Shown here: piece after piece, positions 61,805-64,000 of the stretch | Layout: every line of letters begins with the position of its first letter | Numbering within the stretch: the first letter of the stretch is position 1 | Assembly: GCA_024279425.1 (NCBI GenBank) | Contig: JAJRRO010000097.1 | Location: forward strand, 1-64,000 | Direction: 5' to 3' | Length of the DNA stretch: 64,000 nt | DNA from: Bacteroidota bacterium | Lineage (GTDB): Bacteria > Bacteroidota > Bacteroidia > Flavobacteriales > Flavobacteriaceae | Program-made: the position numbers and the translations under genes | Notes under the pieces: generated by a model | What the model was told of the DNA's origin: nothing | Seen by the model: only the letters and a program-made list of their open reading frames with translations | Database searches by the model: none

Positions 61805-63130
61805 TTATTTATTCTTACCATTTACCCGTGTCAATAAAAACATCCCGGCAAGAAAAAACAGTCCCAAGAAAATTATGGCATTGCGCATACTACCCGAATA
61901 TTGGGCGACAGCACCATACAAAAAAGTTCCGATTACTATACCTATTTTTTCCGAAACATCATAAAAACTAAAGAAAGAAGCTGTATCAGTGGTCTTGGGA
62001 AGAAACTTGGAATAGGTAGATCTTGATAGTGCCTGAATACCACCCATCACCATACCCACACAGCCGGCTGCAATGTAAAAGTCCATCGGAGTTATTACAA
62101 AATAGGCATATATACATATCATTATCCACAAAATATTGACTACTATAAGCGTCTTTATATTGCCAAATCTCTGAGACGCCAGAGCCGTAAGTGTAGCGCC
62201 TAAAACGGCCACTATTTGGATGACCAAAATACTGACGATCAATCCTGTGGTACGCTCCGTGTCGGACCCCCAATGAATTTCCTCTTCCCCAAAATAGGTA
62301 GCAATGAGCATTACGGTCTGCACAGCCATACTATAAACAAAGAAAGCGCCCAAATAACGTTTCAATCGTACTTCACCACCCAATTGATGCCAAACACTTT
62401 TAAGCTCCTTAAAACCATTTAAAATAACGTGGTCTGTTTTACCTTCCTTTTTATAGCCCTTGGGCAAATGTCGAAAAGTGTACTGACTAAAGGCAATCCA
62501 CCAAATACCTACGGATAGAAAAGAATATTTCATGGCTTTGATTTCGGCAGCTTCGGTTGCGTCGCTTTCAATTCCGAAAAAATCAGGTTTCATGACCATT
62601 GCCAAATTAAACAGCAATAAGATTACACTGCCGACGTAGCCCATTGAAAATCCTTTGGCACTTATACCATCTTGTTGCTCAGGGAAAGCTATATCGGGCA
62701 AATAGGAGTTATTAATGGCGAAGCTCACCCAAAAGCCTACCAACGCAAAAAAGTAACACCCTAGACCCAGGTAAATATTCTCTAAAGAAAACCAATATAG
62801 ACCAATACAAGAGACGCCTCCCAAGTAGCAGAAAAATTTCATAAACATTTTCTTGTTCCCCAAATAATCTGCAATTCCCGATATAAGAGGGGTAATAATG
62901 GCGATAAAAAGAAATGCGGCCGATGTCGTGTAGCTAATCAATGGTGCCCGAGCAATTTCACCACCGAATATGGTTACCTTTTCAATATCGGCTACCCTAA
63001 AAAGGGCGCCATAAAATATCGGGAAAATAGCCGAAGAAATTACGAGGCTGTACACTGAATTGGCCCAATCGTAGAATGCCCACGCATTCAATAATTTTCT
63101 ACTGCCCTTAATGGCCAAGGTTCTAGTCAT
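61805..63130 (-). CDS. MFS transporter, UMF1/Atg22-like
   Basis: A 441-residue membrane protein with twelve hydrophobic segments. The N-terminus has the family motif NAWAFYDWANSVYSLVISSA, followed by FPIFYGALF. Later, GGIQALSRSTYSKFLPKT is the typical conserved loop. These match the UMF1 (Atg22-like) MFS branch. The substrate is unknown, with amino acid export suggested by the eukaryotic relatives. It is convergent with the head-GIN gene and lies upstream of the M48 terminator. Confidence 0.9.
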   Translation of the reverse strand: MTRTLAIKGSRKLLNAWAFYDWANSVYSLVISSAIFPIFYGALFRVADIEKVTIFGGEIARAPLISYTTSAAFLFIAIITPLISGIADYLGNKKMFMKFFCYLGGVSCIGLYWFSLENIYLGLGCYFFALVGFWVSFAINNSYLPDIAFPEQQDGISAKGFSMGYVGSVILLLFNLAMVMKPDFFGIESDATEAAEIKAMKYSFLSVGIWWIAFSQYTFRHLPKGYKKEGKTDHVILNGFKELKSVWHQLGGEVRLKRYLGAFFVYSMAVQTVMLIATYFGEEEIHWGSDTERTTGLIVSILVIQIVAVLGATLTALASQRFGNIKTLIVVNILWIMICIYAYFVITPMDFYIAAGCVGMVMGGIQALSRSTYSKFLPKTTDTASFFSFYDVSEKIGIVIGTFLYGAVAQYSGSMRNAIIFLGLFFLAGMFLLTRVNGKNK

Positions 63131-63140
63131 ATATAAAATA

Positions 63141-63167
63141 AAAGCCGTTCGATAAACGAACAGCTTT
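63141..63167 (-). terminator. Terminator of the M48 peptidase gene
   Basis: AAAGC-GTTCG and CGAAC-GCTTT arms with one mismatch and a 5-nt loop. On the minus strand it is followed by CTTTTATTTTATA. It lies 41 bp after the M48 stop and just upstream of the MFS start. Confidence 0.65.
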
Positions 63168-63207
63168 CAATATACAATTATTACTTAAATAAATTTGAAC
63201 CCGAGGA

Positions 63208-64000
63208 TTATCTAAACGTTGTGACACCAAATTTCATAGCCTCTTGCCTCGCCAGCGGTGCCCATTCGGTTAAATTGGCAATTCTCGTTTCATTGGATGG
63301 GTGTGTACTTAAAAACTCTGGAGGTGTCTCGCCTCCACTGTGTGCTTTCATTCTCTTCCACAGTTCCGCTGCCTCAGTTGGGTCATAACCTGCAATGGCC
63401 ATAATCTGTAGACCGATCCTATCTGCTTCGGTCTCATGACTTCTACTGAACGGAAGCATTAAGCCAATCGTTGAACCAAGACCGTAAGCCTGATTGAACA
63501 TGTTCCTGGTTTTATCATCCTTGAGGGCAATATTTCCGGCTACCGCGCCTACTTGTTGTAAGGTACCTGCGCTCATACGCTGGGCCCCATGATCCGCAAG
63601 CGCATGGGCCACTTCATGCCCCATTACAACCGCTACGCCCCTTTCGGTCTGGGTAATCGGCAATATTCCCGTATAAAAAACAATCTTACCTCCCGGCATA
63701 CACCAAGCATTGACTGTTTTATCGTTTACAAGATTATACTCCCACATATAATCATTAAGATAGCCAGGATAACCATTGGCTGCCAACCAACGTTCTGCAG
63801 CAGAAGATATACGTTGACCCACATTAGTGATCATTCGGGCTTCAGTTGTATTTTCAACAATATTGTTTTCGGTAAGGAATTGATCATACTGGGCAAAGGC
63901 CATTGGGAATATTTGGCTGTTCGGGTAAAAATTCAAAACCTTTTTACCAGTAAAGGGGTTAACCTTACAGGCTGCCACACCCATGAATATGGTAATTATC
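63208..64000 (-). CDS. M48-family metallopeptidase lipoprotein (5' end cut by window)
   Basis: A zinc peptidase of the M48/Oma1-like group. The HExxH motif is in VVMGHEVAHALADHG, and the third ligand lies in RSHETEADRIGLQ. The frame stays open past the first in-window ATG (63984) to the edge, and the residues read IITIFMGVAACKV, a lipobox ending in Cys. The real start therefore lies just beyond 64000, and the protein is a periplasmic lipoprotein likely to act in outer-membrane protein quality control, like BepA or LoiP. A terminator follows it. Confidence 0.92.
   Translation of the reverse strand, partial: IITIFMGVAACKVNPFTGKKVLNFYPNSQIFPMAFAQYDQFLTENNIVENTTEARMITNVGQRISSAAERWLAANGYPGYLNDYMWEYNLVNDKTVNAWCMPGGKIVFYTGILPITQTERGVAVVMGHEVAHALADHGAQRMSAGTLQQVGAVAGNIALKDDKTRNMFNQAYGLGSTIGLMLPFSRSHETEADRIGLQIMAIAGYDPTEAAELWKRMKAHSGGETPPEFLSTHPSNETRIANLTEWAPLARQEAMKFGVTTFR

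Overview
The window is a chromosomal segment of a marine-type member of the Flavobacteriaceae (Bacteroidota); the genus cannot be fixed from the sequence. Indicators are AT-rich DNA, promoters of the Bacteroidota form TTG/TTTG-N17-23-TAnnTTTG, almost no Shine-Dalgarno sites, and typical flavobacterial families (DUF6090, DUF3822, DUF4126, head-GIN DUF2807, a YqfF/PgpH-like HD protein, Bacteroidota-type S1 and GyrA). Most of it is core housekeeping DNA with a few accessory patches.

Layout. 1-1800: a tyrosine recombinase and the tail of an unknown gene, abutting a tRNA-Ser(GCT)/tRNA-Pro(TGG) pair; this is probably one end of an integrated element that continues to the left. 2.1-15 kb: HD phosphohydrolase, thiolase, an NlpC/P60-like protein whose catalytic Cys is Asp, a TPR protein behind gyrA, clpC, and nnr. 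15.1-20.1 kb: threonine operon thrA-thrB-thrC, preceded by a clear promoter and a 30-codon Thr/Ile-rich leader ORF (ETTITHTTPLG before the stop), which looks like an attenuation leader. 20.3-24 kb: gcvT, a reductase-like SDR, pterin dehydratase and a YebC-family regulator. 24-28.1 kb: minus-strand cluster of acyltransferase, HAD hydrolase, kdsB, DUF4126 and a RecD-like helicase. 28.4-34.7 kb: a pilin-like small protein, DUF3822, rsmD, DUF6090, a NYN-domain protein, RNase P RNA and dnaX.

34.7-41.4 kb holds the most unusual system: a complete eboA-B-C-D-E-F operon in canonical order, tightly coupled and followed by a TMEM220-like membrane protein gene. ebo clusters are known from cyanobacteria, where they act in moving a scytonemin precursor to the periplasm, from Bacteroidota and from some eustigmatophyte plastids; their product in Bacteroidota is unknown. 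No scytonemin genes are present here.

41.6-48.7 kb: miaE, ppk1-sixA-pdxH, rnz, a degraded four-helix-bundle gene, and pyrB-pyrR. 49-52.8 kb: accessory stretch with a lipoprotein PQQ/cytochrome c alcohol dehydrogenase and an AT-rich lipoprotein flanked by imperfect repeats. 52.8-58.6 kb: rpsA, a LysM protein, cmk and lon. 58.7-61.7 kb: an ECF sigma factor, a putative anti-sigma factor, a DUF4097 protein and a DUF2807 protein. 61.8-64 kb: an MFS transporter and an M48 lipoprotein peptidase cut by the right edge.
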